NCBI GenBank assembly: GCA_030789695.1
Contig: CM061142.1
Span: forward strand, 798,673,258-798,737,257
From: Scilla litardierei
Taxonomy: Eukaryota > Streptophyta > Magnoliopsida > Asparagales > Asparagaceae
DNA length: 64,000 bases
Direction of reading: 5' to 3'
Both the position numbers and the translations under genes were made by a program. How positions within the stretch are numbered: the first letter of the stretch is position 1; every line of letters begins with the position of its first letter. Positions 1-11,023 of this stretch are shown piece after piece. The notes below the pieces were generated by a model. That model was given only the letters and a program-made list of their open reading frames with translations, had not been told where the DNA came from and did no database searches.

Positions 1-237
1 GGGCGTCTATTTTGGTGTGTTGTCGTGTCTTGTTTTTTCTCATTTTTGTGTGTGTGCTTGTTTTTCCCCTTTTGAGTGTCGTGTCGTGTGGTTTTATTTC
101 TATTTTCGTGTCGTGTGGTTTGATTTTGATTTTTCTTTATTTTCAGTTTCATCTCTGTGTTTTCCTCGTTCTCATTTCTTTTTTGTGTCGGTGCGTATTC
201 CCCCCATCTTCATTGCCCTCCCGTACTCATTCATATT

Positions 238-275
238 GCATTGAGGGCAATGCAAGCTTCAGCTTGGGGGAGTCA
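238..275 (+). other. Athila-type internal PPT-like box of X
   Basis: The stretch reads as a conserved box with GAGGGCAATGCAAGC followed by AGCTTGGGGGAG. The same box is at 46501-46540 (minus) in the other X copy and at 20971-21006 in Y. It resembles the true polypurine tract next to the LTR (2042-2055), so it may be a second plus-strand priming site. That role is inferred. Confidence 0.5.
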
Positions 276-647
276 CACTGTGTGCGCCATTTAAGTCTTT
301 CTTTTTTGTTTTTGTGTCGTTTTCATCGTGTTTTTTATTTTTTATTTTTTCTCTTCTCTTCTTTTTATCTCTTTCTCCTAGAGATGAACCCTATGATGAA
401 TCGTCACAAAATCACACACACCTAGCATGGCATCGATAATCACATTCACTAATCCTAGGATATCGAGTTGTCTTGCATTTCACGCATCGTGGGTCCACTT
501 AGCTTTTTGTGAGTCGTGCGTCGCGCCTAGCTGTTTGGTGTGCTTCTACTTTGTGATTTTACTTTATATACATGTCCAGGAATGACCCCTAGATTATCAT
601 GCTTTGATTTGAATATGCGGAATTTATTTTCCCTGTCTTCTTCTGCA

Positions 648-649
<2 letters not shown>

Positions 650-715
<66 letters not shown>
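650..715. repeat. (TA)n microsatellite
   Basis: About 33 uninterrupted TA units. The minus X copy has no such array at the homologous position (near 46110-46160), so it expanded after the copies separated. Confidence 0.95.
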
Positions 716-718
<3 letters not shown>

Positions 719-729
719 AATGGGCCAAT

Positions 730-1100
730 GCTGACAGCGCTGGAAATTTTTCCAGCGCTGTCCGCATTTTGGGGGACCTAAAAATATTTTTTTTGAAATA
801 TGTTTTTTTCCGTAGTTAGATATACTTGTTAGGAAGCTCCCCACAAAATTTCAGCTCGATCCGACACCGTTTGAGCCTCCGTTCATCGATTTCAAAAACG
901 TTGCGCAAAACTGTGGACAGATTTGCGCAACGTTTTTGAAATCGATGAACGGAGGCTCAAACGGTGTCAGATCGAGCTGAAATTTTGTGGAGAGCTTCCT
1001 AACAAGTATATCTAACTACTAAAAAAAAATATTTCAAAAACAATATTTTTAGGTCCCCCAAAATGCGGACAGCGCTGGAAAAATTTCCAGCGCTGTCAGC
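730..1100. mobile_element. 371-bp foldback (MITE-like) element
   Basis: The two halves are near-perfect inverted repeats of about 180 bp meeting at a loop of about 10 bases near 909-920. The outer ends begin GCTGACAGCGCTGG and end with its complement. Each end is itself a small palindrome (GACAGCGCTGG ... CCAGCGCTGTC), giving hairpins within a hairpin. The homologous tract of minus-strand X lacks it, so it is an insertion. I see no clear target-site duplication, and it has no ORF of its own. Confidence 0.8.
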
Positions 1101-1111
1101 TCTTCTCCATT

Positions 1112-1114
<3 letters not shown>

Positions 1115-1144
<30 letters not shown>
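1115..1144. repeat. (CA)n microsatellite
   Basis: Fifteen CA units directly right of the foldback element. Absent from the minus X copy. Confidence 0.95.
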
Positions 1145-1147
<3 letters not shown>

Positions 1148-1364
1148 CGTGTACTTCATTTCGCATGTGTCGGGATTCCACAATTAAGGACTAGGATAAC
1201 CCATTTAGCCCATGCTCTATTTAGCGAGAATAGTTTCCTTTGCCCAAGTGTTTAGATTCCGACTTCTTTTTTGTTTTACTTGGTGCAAATCCCCTCGTCG
1301 TGTACCGTTCTCCCACTTGGGAGAGTACACATGTGTATAGCCAAAAACCCAAAAATCAAAATTC

Positions 1365-1430
1365 CAAAAAAAAAAGAGAAAAGAAAAGAAAAACCCAAAA
1401 AGAAAAGAAAAGAAAAGAAAAATTTTGTAT
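1365..1430. repeat. A-rich (AAAAG)n-like tract
   Basis: Low-complexity purine tract on the plus strand in the X tail. The homologous pyrimidine tract is at about 45830-45930 in the minus copy. The ORFs over it are compositional artefacts. Confidence 0.8.
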
Positions 1431-2041
1431 AGCCCAAAATCCAAAAAAAATACAAATACCCAAAACCCAAAAATTTCAAGTGTGAATATTTTTCCTATCT
1501 ACTGAGAATAAATGGAAGGCGAGAATTTGCACCGAGTGTTCTACTCCACATCACCTCAACCCCCATCGTTTTCGAAAACACTTGGCTTAGAAACTTTTTA
1601 GCTAGTATCTAGGCTATAGTGGTGTGATTTCCTTAACCCTAGTTGTGGAATCCCCGATGCATTATACGCTTCTATCCTTATACTCTTCTCATGCATGCTT
1701 GAACTAATATTCACCGTAATTTCAAATTCGAATCGGTATTTGGGTCATTTCCTGGATTTGCGTATATGAGCTCATAGCACATTGTAGAAAGCGACACCAT
1801 TTGCTAGCACATGACCGCACTCACACGCGCTTCACCGCGTGGGCCCACGACACTTATTTGGACTCGTTTTCCTTGGTTTAGTGATGTGATTTGACGTTTG
1901 CTTGCTTGGTGTGTCGTTTTTGATTTTGTTGGCTCTGACGGACGATCTAGGATATAGAGTTTTCTTTTTTTCTCTTTCTCTCTATTTTTCCCCTCCGAGC
2001 TCCTACTCTCACTCGTCTTCCTCGAGGACGAGGAAGAGTTC

Positions 2042-2055
2042 AGCTTGGGGGATTT
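2042..2055 (+). promoter_or_regulatory. Polypurine tract of X (plus copy)
   Basis: AGCTTGGGGGATTT ends immediately before the LTR start TGACGTGCG. The same tract abuts the LTR in the minus copy (45239-45252) and in Y (22588-22602). Confidence 0.85.
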
Positions 2056-2301
2056 TGACGTGCGTATATATTTCATATATTCACGCACGTTTTCTTTCGT
2101 GTTTTTCCGTATTTTCCGCCGTCTTTTATTCGTTTTCTCGTATTTTCTCGTTTTCTTTCACTTTTCTTTGTTTCTCCATGTTTACAGGAGATTGCCCACG
2201 TAGGGGACGTTTAACGATAATATCTCAAGTCCCCGGAGCAACGGGAGGAGTCACGGGTGATCCAAGGGGTCAAACGACGAAGATTACATCTTTCAGCCCC
2301 T

Positions 2302-2672
2302 CACCCGGTCGGTTGGTCATCTCCAACCGATCGGGTGATGCACGCGTGCACCACCCGGTCTCAGCCGGAGCTCAAGTGAATGTCACCCGACCGGTTCACA
2401 GGCCGGTTCAACGAGGCCAACTCTCTGTCTTTTTAAGCCAAATTCCAACCGATCGGGTGACTCTCACCCGATCGGTTCATCTGTAGCTGATGCTGAGGAG
2501 CCGAGACACGGGCACCCAACCGACCCCTTCACCCGATGGCGCCAAGATCCAACCGGTCACCCCAAGAACTCAACCGACCGGTTCATATGACCAGGTGAAA
2601 CTCCGTCGTTCTCTGTTTATTATTTGTAACGGATCATCCGATCGGTTGACTTGTCAACCGATCGGGTGATAC
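2302..2672. repeat. Cluster of CCGATCGG palindromes in X LTR
   Basis: About ten copies of a word of form (C)ACCCGATCGGTTG or its variants CCGACCGG and CCGGTCGG, irregularly spaced by 15-80 bases, just upstream of the TATA box. Many copies are perfect 8-bp palindromes. The same cluster lies in both minus-copy LTRs (36513-36885, 53056-53430) and between pol and the third ORF of the minus copy (47765-48120). Confidence 0.85.
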
Positions 2673-2679
2673 GAGATCC

Positions 2680-2687
2680 TATAAATA
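2680..2687 (+). promoter_or_regulatory. TATA box of X LTR
   Basis: TATAAATA within CCTATAAATAGGACCC, directly after the palindrome cluster. The 16-base context is identical to that in the copia A1 LTRs. Confidence 0.65.
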
Positions 2688-3635
2688 GGACCCGTAGGGT
2701 TCCAGAAACGGGGGAGCTGTTAGTTTTTACTGTTTTCTCCTATTGTGATGGCTGTAATTACTTTTCTATTGTAAGTTTTCGGATCTTTCTTAAACTTTAG
2801 TATTATCTTAATTGCTCTACTACCTTCGCATTCCAATCTTCTGATTATGATTTCAACGGTTCATTTTCGTTTAGATCGCTTTTTAATGAATATTTGTGAG
2901 TAGTTCCCAAATCTGGGATTTTGGCGGAAACCCCTTCGGGGGCTCTTCCCGATGCATCCATAGGGTTAGGAAATCGATAGGGATTAGGAATCTAACGGTT
3001 ACGCGGGGTGTTTTATTGTCATCGGCGGGAAAAAGACCGCCTTTGACCGTTGGGCCAAGGGGGAATAAACTTGGCGGTTGACTCCCTAGCCATAGCTCAC
3101 GCCCTTAGCGTAGACGCCGAATCCTAGCGCGCGGGAGCGGCAGGATGAGACGTTGGGAGTTATCGTTGCGAGCTTAGTGCTCCCGGAATCGATCAGTGTT
3201 AATGGACACGGGAGTTCCCACTGATCGAACCCGGGAAGTCCGGTGTATCATCCTGGGCACCGACCGGAATATCGGGCCCATGGGATGCCGGTACCACTTC
3301 CTGAGGCACCGTCTCACCATTAGACCCTAATTCCAATCACCATCCTACCCGTAGGCCGTATCGACGAGAGTCGCTCGTTGGAGTGGAAACCAAAGTCCAG
3401 GGTTTATTTTCTTATTGTTCATACCTTGCATTCCTTACCCGTGACAACCCATCAACCGATTCGGGCTAGCTCGCCCACGGGGTGATTTTGGTCCTCCTTG
3501 ACACAAGCACATCCTAGCCTCCCTATGTTCGACCCCCAAGCCACACTACAACACCGTGCGCTTGCGGTTACAAATATCTAAACCCTCACATGGGTCCCCC
3601 GGCCATTTGCGGCTAGCAAACCGGGGGCAACGTCA

Positions 3636-4593
3636 AAGCGCTTCAAGGACTTGCAACATCAATGCCCCCACCATAGCATTGAGGATTGGGATCGTGTCCA
3701 CAGTTTCTACAATGGACTCCAACCGGGCACGAAGCAGATTATTGATGCCACCGCAAATGGAGCCATTTTGTCAAAAACTCACGATGAAGCTACATCCTTG
3801 CTAGAGGAGATGGCCTCCAACAACCAACAATGGGGGGATGAGCGAGGACATTCTTCATCCTCCTTGAAGCCCACGAGTATTTCTGAGGCCAAGGCCGTGG
3901 CGGAGCTTTCAAGCAAGTTTGACTCTCTCCACAAGGTAGTGGAGAGATTGGAGAAATACATTACGGAGCCTCAAGGAACCCCTTCTACATCCACACCGAC
4001 AAATCATATGAGCGATTGGCAAGACCAATCCTAAGCCATGTATGTAGGAGGAGAGCAAGGAGAAGGAGCTTTGGAGCAAATTCAATATGTTGCGGGGAAT
4101 TCCGGATATTGTGCAAACCCGGCCACTAGAAACCATCCGGGTTTTTCATATGCTAATAATGATGGTGCCTTGAACCCCCCCGCCTCAACAACCTCCTCAA
4201 GCTCGGGCTCCACCACCACAACCCAATTATCCACCAAGGGGGCCACCGCAACAAAACTTCCCACCGAGGCAACAAGTGGGACCTTATAGGCCACCCAGGT
4301 ATAATCAAGGGTGGAGAAATCCCAACCCTCCACAAGCTCAACAACGCTCGGATTTTGAAGCCAAGGTGGATGAGTTTATGGCAGAACAAAGGAAGATTAA
4401 CGCCACATTGAAGGCGGGACAAGATTCACTCGCCACCGTTGTCGCTCAAATTGGGGAGCAACTTGCGTTGCTCAATCGGAATAACAAACAATTGCCGGCT
4501 CAACCCGAGCTGAATCCACGGGTCAACACAGGCCATATCAACACGGTTGTTGCGGTTACTACAAGAGGAGGGAAGGATACCACCCCCCCATGA
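3636..4593 (+). pseudogene. gag: Y gag (interrupted, decayed)
   Basis: Gag forms the retrotransposon particle. The visible part begins mid-protein, at a KRFKDLQHQCPHH segment that matches KRFNDLQNQCPYH in Z gag at about 26190, because X is inserted just upstream. Shared Athila features follow: a FYNGLQPGTK segment, a QQWGDER segment, a RNHPGFSY segment, a proline-rich stretch and a terminal VTTRGG. There is no zinc knuckle, as is usual for Athila Gag. Decay is a stop at about 4032 and a frameshift between about 4190 and 4276. The product cannot be made intact. Confidence 0.85.
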
Positions 4594-5482
4594 CTCAAAT
4601 CAAGGAACCCGTGGTGGAGAATCTACAAGAGAGCGAGCCAACAATTGAAGTTGAAAAAGAGAAAGAGCCGCAAGGGGAAGTGAAATCTAGAATGGAGGAG
4701 CTTATTGATGAGCGCCGATTTATGCCACCGGTGCCCTTCCCTCAACGGCTGGCTAGAGCCAAGATGGAGAAATGGCTAGCCAAGTTTCTCGAGTATTTGA
4801 GAGGGGTGAGCCTCAATATCCCCTTCCTCGACGCTGTAGTGGAAATACCATCTTACGCCAAGTTCTTAAAGGACTTAATTACGGGAAGGAAGAGGAAGGA
4901 GAAGATCATGCTCGCGGAGGAAGGGGCTTGGTTCATAAAGAGGGAAAAGGAGCCCGCCAAATTTAAAGATCCAGGGAGTTTCTGGATTCCTTGCACTTTA
5001 GGCGGCGTCCCCCTACAAAAAGCATTGGTAGATTTGGGGGCTAGTGTTAGCCTCATGCCTCTCTCCATGTTCCGGAAGTTGAATACCGGCACGGATTTAA
5101 AGCCTACCGACATGCGGATTCAACTAGTGGACGGGTGGATTACGAGGCCGGTTGGGATCGCAGAAGACATCCCTCTCCAAGTTCCGGGGGCATATGTTTT
5201 CCATGCGATTTCGTGATAATGGACATCAAGGAGGAGGGCGATACATCGCTCATACTTGGACGCCCATTCCTCGCCACCACCGGTGTCATTGTCGATGTGC
5301 GGGAGGGGACTCTTACCTTGAACGTCGGCAACATCGAAGTGGAGCTCCATATACCGAAGGCAATGAAGCACATGCCGTATCATGAGGAGCTAGATTACAT
5401 GGACCTCCTCGATAGGTCATTGAAGAGGCGATCCCCCACTCCATCGGCGCACCCCACGAAGATAGCTTCGAAGAAGGCCTAG
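4590..5482 (+). pseudogene. Y protease region (frameshifted)
   Basis: This is the Gag-to-protease segment of an Athila polyprotein. The first frame (4590-5216) has an acidic linker, the RLARAKMEKWLAKF segment that typifies the region ahead of the protease, the PGSFWIPCTLG lead-in and the aspartic protease site DLGAS. The frame then shifts near 5195, and the rest (to 5482) carries ILGRPFLAT and a DVREGTLTL segment, the second half of the retropepsin fold. Z has the same order at 35186-35574 plus 53673-54155. A normal Athila polyprotein would run on into reverse transcriptase, but here it ends. Confidence 0.85.
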
Positions 5483-5484
5483 AT

Positions 5485-5805
5485 TTGGCTGAGGAAGAGA
5501 AGATGGAGCACTCCCCCGATATCTCCATGGCGATTGATGATGGCGACGCTGATGTCGCAAGAATACGGGAGCTCTGCAAGCTCTCGAAGTTGAGGACTCC
5601 GAAGAAAGCTCCACCGATACGACGATCGATGTCACCGGCAAAGTCGAAGACTGGAGCAAGCTCTAGCTTGGTGGAGCCACCCCCCAATATTACCCGTGAC
5701 GAAGGGGCGCTGAGAAAGACCACACACCACCATGATCCAAATCCGAACGGTCTTCCCGGCAAATTCGATGGGTGCATCTCATACGCACCCAACATCCCGC
5801 GCTAA
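5485..5805 (+). CDS. Y linker ORF after protease
   Basis: A 106-residue frame that begins MAEEEKMEHS, is rich in charged residues and ends in GKFDGCISYAPNIPR. Z has a counterpart at 54171-54410 ending GKLDGRILYASNILDRH, so the tail is conserved between the two families while most of the rest differs. It occupies the place where reverse transcriptase and integrase would be. It may be the residue of a deleted pol or a short new C-terminus of the Gag-protease protein. I recognise no domain in it. Confidence 0.5.
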   Translation: MAEEEKMEHSPDISMAIDDGDADVARIRELCKLSKLRTPKKAPPIRRSMSPAKSKTGASSSLVEPPPNITRDEGALRKTTHHHDPNPNGLPGKFDGCISYAPNIPR

Positions 5806-5817
5806 ATTGAAAAATTT

Positions 5818-5880
5818 AAAGGGGTCGAGCTCAAGACCTTAAACGAGCGCTTGTCGGGAGGCAACCCGACGGTTATCGCA
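5818..5880 (+). other. Athila post-pol signature
   Basis: A GTCGAGCT... AAACGAGCGCTTGT CGGGAGGCAACCCGA block. Athila elements carry this just after integrase. It recurs in X at 48240-48300 (minus) and in Z at 54422-54475. GGGAGGCAACCC can form a small hairpin. Its presence in Y without pol shows that the deletion ended just before it. Confidence 0.7.
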
Positions 5881-6133
5881 TTATTTCTATTTTAGTTTTT
5901 ATTTTTGTTTTAGACTTTATTAGTGTTTTTGAGTCGTTTGCCCGAAAATTTTTGACAACGGGTCCTATTTTCTTTGACATGAGTAAGAGGAAAGGATATC
6001 TATCATATGGAGGATGACCGAGGCGAAGAAGAGCACTCCAGGAATGCGCTCGAGGCTTAGGAGGAGGAAGAAACCACCTGGAGGAAGAAAAACAGAGAGT
6101 AGAGCCAAAACGGAGCACTAAAGCAGAAAACAG
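5881..6133 (+). other. Y spacer, no gene seen
   Basis: A T-rich start followed by purine-rich sequence leading into the palindrome cluster. No ORF with family resemblance. Confidence 0.6.
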
Positions 6134-6485
6134 AGCCTCACTCGGCCGAGTACTATAGTCACTCGGCCGAGCGAAGAAAGCCGTCCGCCCGAGTGGCGCA
6201 CCAACGAGGGAAGTCTGCTGTACCCAACTCTCTGTCTTTTTTGTGATTTCAGTATAAACTGCCACTCGGCCGAGTATATTTCTTCACTCGGCCGAGTGAA
6301 ACTGATACCCCCTAGGGCAAGTGTCTGCCGAGTGGCTTGTGCCACTCGGCCGAATGGACTTTTTCCACTCGGCCATGGGTGGCAAAGCCACTCGGCCGAG
6401 TCGTAAGCGGAGTAAGAAAATTTTAAAATTTTTTTCGTTACGATCATTCGGCCGAGTGACATAGTCACTCGGCCGAGTCGTAACT
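6134..6485. repeat. Cluster of CTCGGCCGAG palindromes in Y interior
   Basis: About ten copies of CACTCGGCCGAGTGA or close variants in about 350 bases, some intact 14-bp palindromes. The same word recurs in the Y LTR at 22897-23291. Confidence 0.88.
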
Positions 6486-7066
6486 TCACATATATATTGC
6501 GAACGGGCTCGGCGCGATTTTCGAAATGCCCAAAATCAGTTCTCGCCCGAGCCCGCACGAGACCCTTCAGCTCCCGCCCGCTGCGATCAAAATCCCCTCG
6601 CCTGATTCAAGCTGCCACCGGCCCCGATCACCGACCCACCGCCGGCGACCGCTCCGACGACCACCCCCACCACCGACGACCGCTCCGGCGACCACCCCCC
6701 ACCGCCGGCGACCTCCCTCGCCGCCGGCCGAGCTCCGGTGATCCCCCATTTAGCGCAAAATTCGTCTTTCTCCTATTTTTGACGATCCGAGTACCCATTG
6801 AGCCCCTAACTCAAATAGATTTCTTTACTTATCTGTTATACCCTATCTCCCCCATGTATTTTGAATTTTATATGCTGATATCATTGTTTGATGTGCAGGC
6901 TACCTTGGGGGAGCTTAGGGGAGCTTCCAGACGCGCTATTGGCTTCGTGGAGGCGGTGTCTTCACACTTATCCGCTGTTTTGCTCTCACGACGTGTTCAA
7001 GTACCTTCGTTCCATCTTTTTAGCACGCCGCATTTTTCATTAGTTGGGTGAGCACTCAGGGCACAC
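6486..7066 (+). other. Y leader to third ORF
   Basis: GC-rich CCGCCGGCGACC and CCACCC low-complexity sequence (about 6560-6740) and then T-rich sequence ending in a TTTGATGTGCAG acceptor-like site at 6888-6899. In Athila families a downstream ORF can be expressed from a spliced RNA, so this could be a 3' splice site, but no donor was identified. ORFs in 6497-7051 look compositional. Confidence 0.45.
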
Positions 7067-9049
7067 ATGCCGCCCCGTACACAGCCACGCACTCGGGGAG
7101 CTTCCGCCAAGCGGAAGCGGACGGATGAGCCCGGCCCCTCCCACGCTAGGGAGGACTCACCTCCACCTTCACCACCTCACCCCACACAGCCACTTCCAGT
7201 CGATCCCATCCACACACAGCCACTTCCAGCCGATCCCGTTCACGCACAGCCACCACCGGCTCCCGTTGTCGGGCCGCTGGGGATTACGTTCCGAGACGAC
7301 GCACAGCGCGTCCAATTTGAGCGTATCACCCAGCACCCGATAGTACCCTCCAGGTTCGCCCATTTAGCTGACCTAGACCGCATGGGGGTACTTGAGGGGA
7401 TGCTCACGTTGTACGACAACGTGGGTTGGCGAGATTTTCTGTCTGTGTCGGCGGACACCTACGTCCATCCGACACTCAAGGTACTCAGCTCGATCGCCCG
7501 GACCGATGAGGGATGCTCCTTTAGACTCATGGATTGAGAGTGTCGGATCACTCTCGATATGCTTAGAGCATTCTTTCAGTGGCCCGCAGTCCCCACGCCC
7601 GACCGAGCCTACGCCCACACACACATCCCTCCCCCATCTTTCGATTCCCACGCCTTTTGGGCCAGGATCACGGGTTTACCATACGCCTTTGACCCTAGTA
7701 GGGCCAAGGCCTCAGCCACAGTCCACCCCTGCCTCCGCATAGCACAGCGCCTTATGGCGACCACCTTTCTAGTGAGGTACGAGCCTGGGACGATGTCTAC
7801 GCCTGAGCTCTATATGCTCTACACGATGACTCGCCCCCGAGTTCTGGATAGGGATGGTGTTGCGATGGTCCCCGCCGTTGAGATTGACGTCGCTAGCTGG
7901 TTTTTGGACCGCATCATCATATCGGTGAGCGCTCGCTCCCCGATATGTTGCGGCGGCCTGATCACCCTGCTAGCCCTGATTACCGACGAGGACCTTCCGG
8001 CCGACCTACATCGACCTTCGGGCCCCACTTCACTTTCGATAGACGTCATGGCCCGGATGAAGATGCTTCATCCACACAGCCAGCGGCACTGGGTATGGTT
8101 GCACGGTCCCTTCGGTGCTGAATACATGATCCTCCCGAGCCCCACTCGGACACACATAGGACCAGCACACGAGGACTGGCTTCCGACGATGGATCTCCTG
8201 ATCCCCGCCGCCTACGTGCTTGAGGCCGAGGAGGCTGAGCAGGCACACCCTGCACCTGTTGACCCTGTGATCCCTCAGCCTGAGCCTGCACTTTCTGCAA
8301 CTCCCGACACTTCTGTCCCCACTTCTGCCAGTGTCAGGAGTACACTTGCTGAGCCGTCCTCTACGCCCACCACATCTACCACCACCACCACCACCACCAC
8401 TGCTGTGCCCTTGTCGGTTGAGCCCCTCACCTCTTTGCTACCCGAGCGTCCACCTTCTATAGTTGAGAGCGGCGAGTCTTCCTTTCCTGACGTCGTACGG
8501 TCCCTATCTAGCTTGTTGTCCGCTGGGGTATCACCTTTTGGTCCATTCACTTCCTCCCCAGCGGTTGACCCTTCTGTCTCCACCGTAGCTGTCCTATCTG
8601 AGAGTGTCGTGACGTCTGTTCCCACGTCTGTGTCACTGACCTCCCTTGCCGCCTCATCACCGATTTTGTCTTCCACTTCCACTGATGCTGCTTCTACCTC
8701 ACACCAGCCGCGTACCAGCCTCACACTGAGGCTGGGCATCCACTAGTGAGCACAGCCCCCTTTCCACCCATGCTTGCTGTCCCGATCACCTACACTACCC
8801 GTATCAGACAGCCCCGACTTGCTCAGCCTAGACCTATCCGTCCCTCTGCTCCACCACCTCCTGACACCTTAGTTCAGAGCGTTCGTGCTCTTGAGGGGGC
8901 GGTGAGTGGACTCAGGGGCGATTTTAGGGCTCTGTCTTCCACAGTCACCACCATGCAGCACCGCCTCAAGCTACTGCCAGGCATTCACTTTTGCCTGACA
9001 CAGATTCTCGAGCGACTGCCACGACCACCACCACCCACCCAGCAGACAC
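7067..9049 (+). pseudogene. Y third ORF, Athila ORF-1-like
   Basis: Starts at ATG 7067 (MPPRTQPRTRG), which matches the MPPR start of the X ORF at 47315 and the MPPLLRP start of the Z ORF at 56084. A basic, proline-rich head with TQPLP repeats is followed by a folded region (about 7280-8230) with FRDDAQRVQF, HPIVPSRF and a leucine-rich ELYMLYTM segment. This resembles the Athila ORF-1 / env-like region; its biochemical role is unknown. A Ser/Thr/Pro-rich linker follows, then a heptad-like coiled coil and a polyproline tail. Defects: TGA at 7535, a shift from frame 2 to frame 1 near 8740, and W inserted at 9050. After W the frame continues at 20594 and stops at 20664. Confidence 0.65.
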
Positions 9050-9331
9050 TGTAACGACTGGTTTTCATGTATCTGGATTTATTATATTATAATATATGTT
9101 TTGGTGGATTTTCTCCTCATGTGTGGTTTTCGTCTCCGTGACTTTCATTTTTGATCGTTTCGTCGTGTTTTCTTGTTTCTTCCTTAGGATCGTCGATTTC
9201 GGAGTAAGTCATTCGTGACGGGCTTCATAACGGTCGTATCTTACTATTAGATCAAGCCTAGGAGTCTTAGGAATCGATCCCGGAGCTCCGCGCTCCGTAT
9301 CAGAACTTTTGGTGCTTATTAGCCGGTGTAA

Positions 9332-9735
9332 GAAGGGGCACCGACCGACTAGATGACGATCCAGTCGGTCGGCAATCCTTCTTGAACCGACTAGTTGGCT
9401 TTCTAAATTTCTCAGGAGTTACTGTTTATCGTTAGTCGGTCTAAGAACGTTGGTTGACCGACTAGGTTGCAAACTAGTCGGTTAGCAATGCTTCTTTAAC
9501 CGACTAACTCTTCAACTAATTTTTGGTATCAGTACTGTTCACTCTTAGTCGGTCTAAGAACGTTCATCGACCGACTAGATGTTAAACTAGTCGGTCAGTA
9601 TTTGTTCCTTGACCGACTAAATCTAAATCCTATTTTCGTTCAGAAGTTACTGTTTACACTTAGTCGGTCTGCGTTGGTCGACCGACCGACTAGTTTCCAA
9701 ACTAGTCGGTCAGTGGTTGCTCTTTGACCGACTAA
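9332..9735. repeat. Cluster of ACCGACTAGT/ACTAGTCGGT words in W LTR
   Basis: About 14 half-sites of GACCGACTA and TAGTCGGTC in alternating orientation, arranged as four or five inverted pairs separated by 20-40 bases (e.g. GTCGGTCTAAGAACG facing GACCGACTAG). Each pair could form a hairpin. The cluster is repeated in the 3' LTR. It lies just upstream of the TATA box. Confidence 0.88.
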
Positions 9736-9778
9736 TCTGTGTTAAAACCCTAATTTCTGGGCAGCCGCCAGCCCATCC

Positions 9779-9786
9779 TATTTAAA
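9779..9786 (+). promoter_or_regulatory. TATA box of W 5' LTR
   Basis: TATTTAAA in CCTATTTAAACCCC, about 45 bases after the palindrome cluster. The 3' LTR copy is at 18891-18898. A CCAAACCCTAG-rich untranslated stretch follows. Confidence 0.6.
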
Positions 9787-10631
9787 CCCCTCCCAAACGT
9801 TTTCTTCTTCCTCCACTCGACCCAAAACCCTAGTTTCTCCCCCATTGAGCCCCCATCTTCCTCAAACCCTTATTCCTCCATTCCAAGCTCATCCTCCATC
9901 ATCCAAACCATCCCTCAACACATTCTACCCCTCATCTTCCCCAAAATCTCATCAAATCCCCAAAATCCCCCAAAAACCCTAGTTCTCCAAACTTCTCCAT
10001 TCGTTTCCAGATCTGGTCCATAGGTTCTCCGGAGTGTTTCTTCCGCCTCCTCACGGTAAGAAATCGATCTCTTGATGTTTTCATAACATATTTGTATTTT
10101 TATGAAACCCTAATGAAATGAATGTTGTTTTGATGATTGTTTTCCCCATAACAGCGATTTCCCCGTAGATTAGCATCCGCGAGACGAACCTTCGTGATCG
10201 TCATCCCCGGTGCTAGGCAAGTGAAACTTGCCACTTAGGGTTTAGGCCATGTTTTAGGCCATTTGCTTGTTGTAGGCGTAAAAGAGGCTAGGCGACGAAA
10301 TGATACTCGCCTAGGCGCAAATTAGGAACTAGCTTGACAACGAAGCTAGATCCGACATTTATCATGTTGCACAATTACCATGTCATGTTTAAATTCCATT
10401 AACGGTACGCAAATTAATTGTCATGTCATTGCATTCTTTAAGTGATCCCGTGATTGCGTAGCATCGCTACAATACTTGCGTTTCCTGGCTCGTGACCAGA
10501 AGCGAGCATAATGAGTTGCTAATCCCAACGCTCGATATTGAATTGTGAACTAAGAAAACAAGCTCCTGTGCGGGGCAACCCTAGCTCATTTGCTGGGCTC
10601 ATGTACATGGACCCTGGCTTGTTTACGTGTG

Positions 10632-10774
10632 GGATGGGGTAAGAGTTAAGCGGTCATTCAACTGGGGGTCTGCCTGATCAGCAACTTCAGTTGTAAGGCG
10701 TAAACTCTGGGGTGGGGTAGTGTTAAGCGGCCAATCAGCGTGAATGCTATACCATTCAGCTGTAAGGCGTAAAC
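10632..10774 (+). repeat. Two diverged tandem ~70-bp units in W LTR
   Basis: Unit 1 (10632-10705) and unit 2 (10709-10774) share TTAAGCGG near their start and TTCAG.TGTAAGGCGTAAAC at their end. Both units are kept in the 3' LTR (about 19745-19887). Function unknown. Confidence 0.7.
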
Positions 10775-11023
10775 ATCTACAAACAACAGTGAAACGTGAA
10801 TAGTGAATTTATTGAGATTGTTAGTAGCTTGGCTACTCTTGTCTTGTCTCGATAATTGTTCTCTTGTACTTATTGTTCACCATGTCTTGCCTGTGCACCC
10901 ATGTTATAACTGCCATGTCATGCATACTAAAACTGCTAGGTTGCTAGTTGCCTTACTTTCAGTTTCCTTGCCCAAGTCTTTTAGACTTGCTGACATGTGC
11001 CCCTTTACTCTTTTGGGTGACAC

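Larger units (their letters stand above)
1..3635 (+). mobile_element. Athila-like Ty3 element X (plus copy), 3' end
   Basis: This is the 3' non-coding tail (1-2055) and 3' LTR (2056-3635) of an Athila-like element whose 5' part lies left of the window. Family identity rests on homology to the minus-strand copy at 35575-53672: the tail matches the reverse complement of about 45239-46790, and the LTR matches both minus-copy LTRs. The insertion point is the gag of element Y, which resumes at 3636. The target duplication cannot be tested because the left end is outside. Compared with the minus copy, this one has gained a TA microsatellite, a foldback element and a CA repeat. Confidence 0.85.
2056..3635 (+). 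repeat. 3' LTR of X (plus copy)
   Basis: About 1.58 kb, starting TGACGTGCG and ending CAACGTCA. The start is fixed by the polypurine tract, the end by the resumption of Y gag coding at 3636. It matches the minus-copy LTRs of 1554 and 1556 bp but diverges near its 3' end. It contains a palindrome cluster and a TATA box. The upstream edge of the LTR is itself a short hairpin (CGTGCG ... CGCACG). Confidence 0.88.

Noticed and set aside
527..844. Minus-strand ORF with a run of Ile-Tyr repeats
   Set aside because: It is the translated TA microsatellite joined to the foldback arm.
9332..9735. Palindrome clusters read as a CRISPR array
   Set aside because: Units are palindromic, irregularly spaced, in both orientations, with no constant repeat/spacer length, no cas genes and a plant setting.
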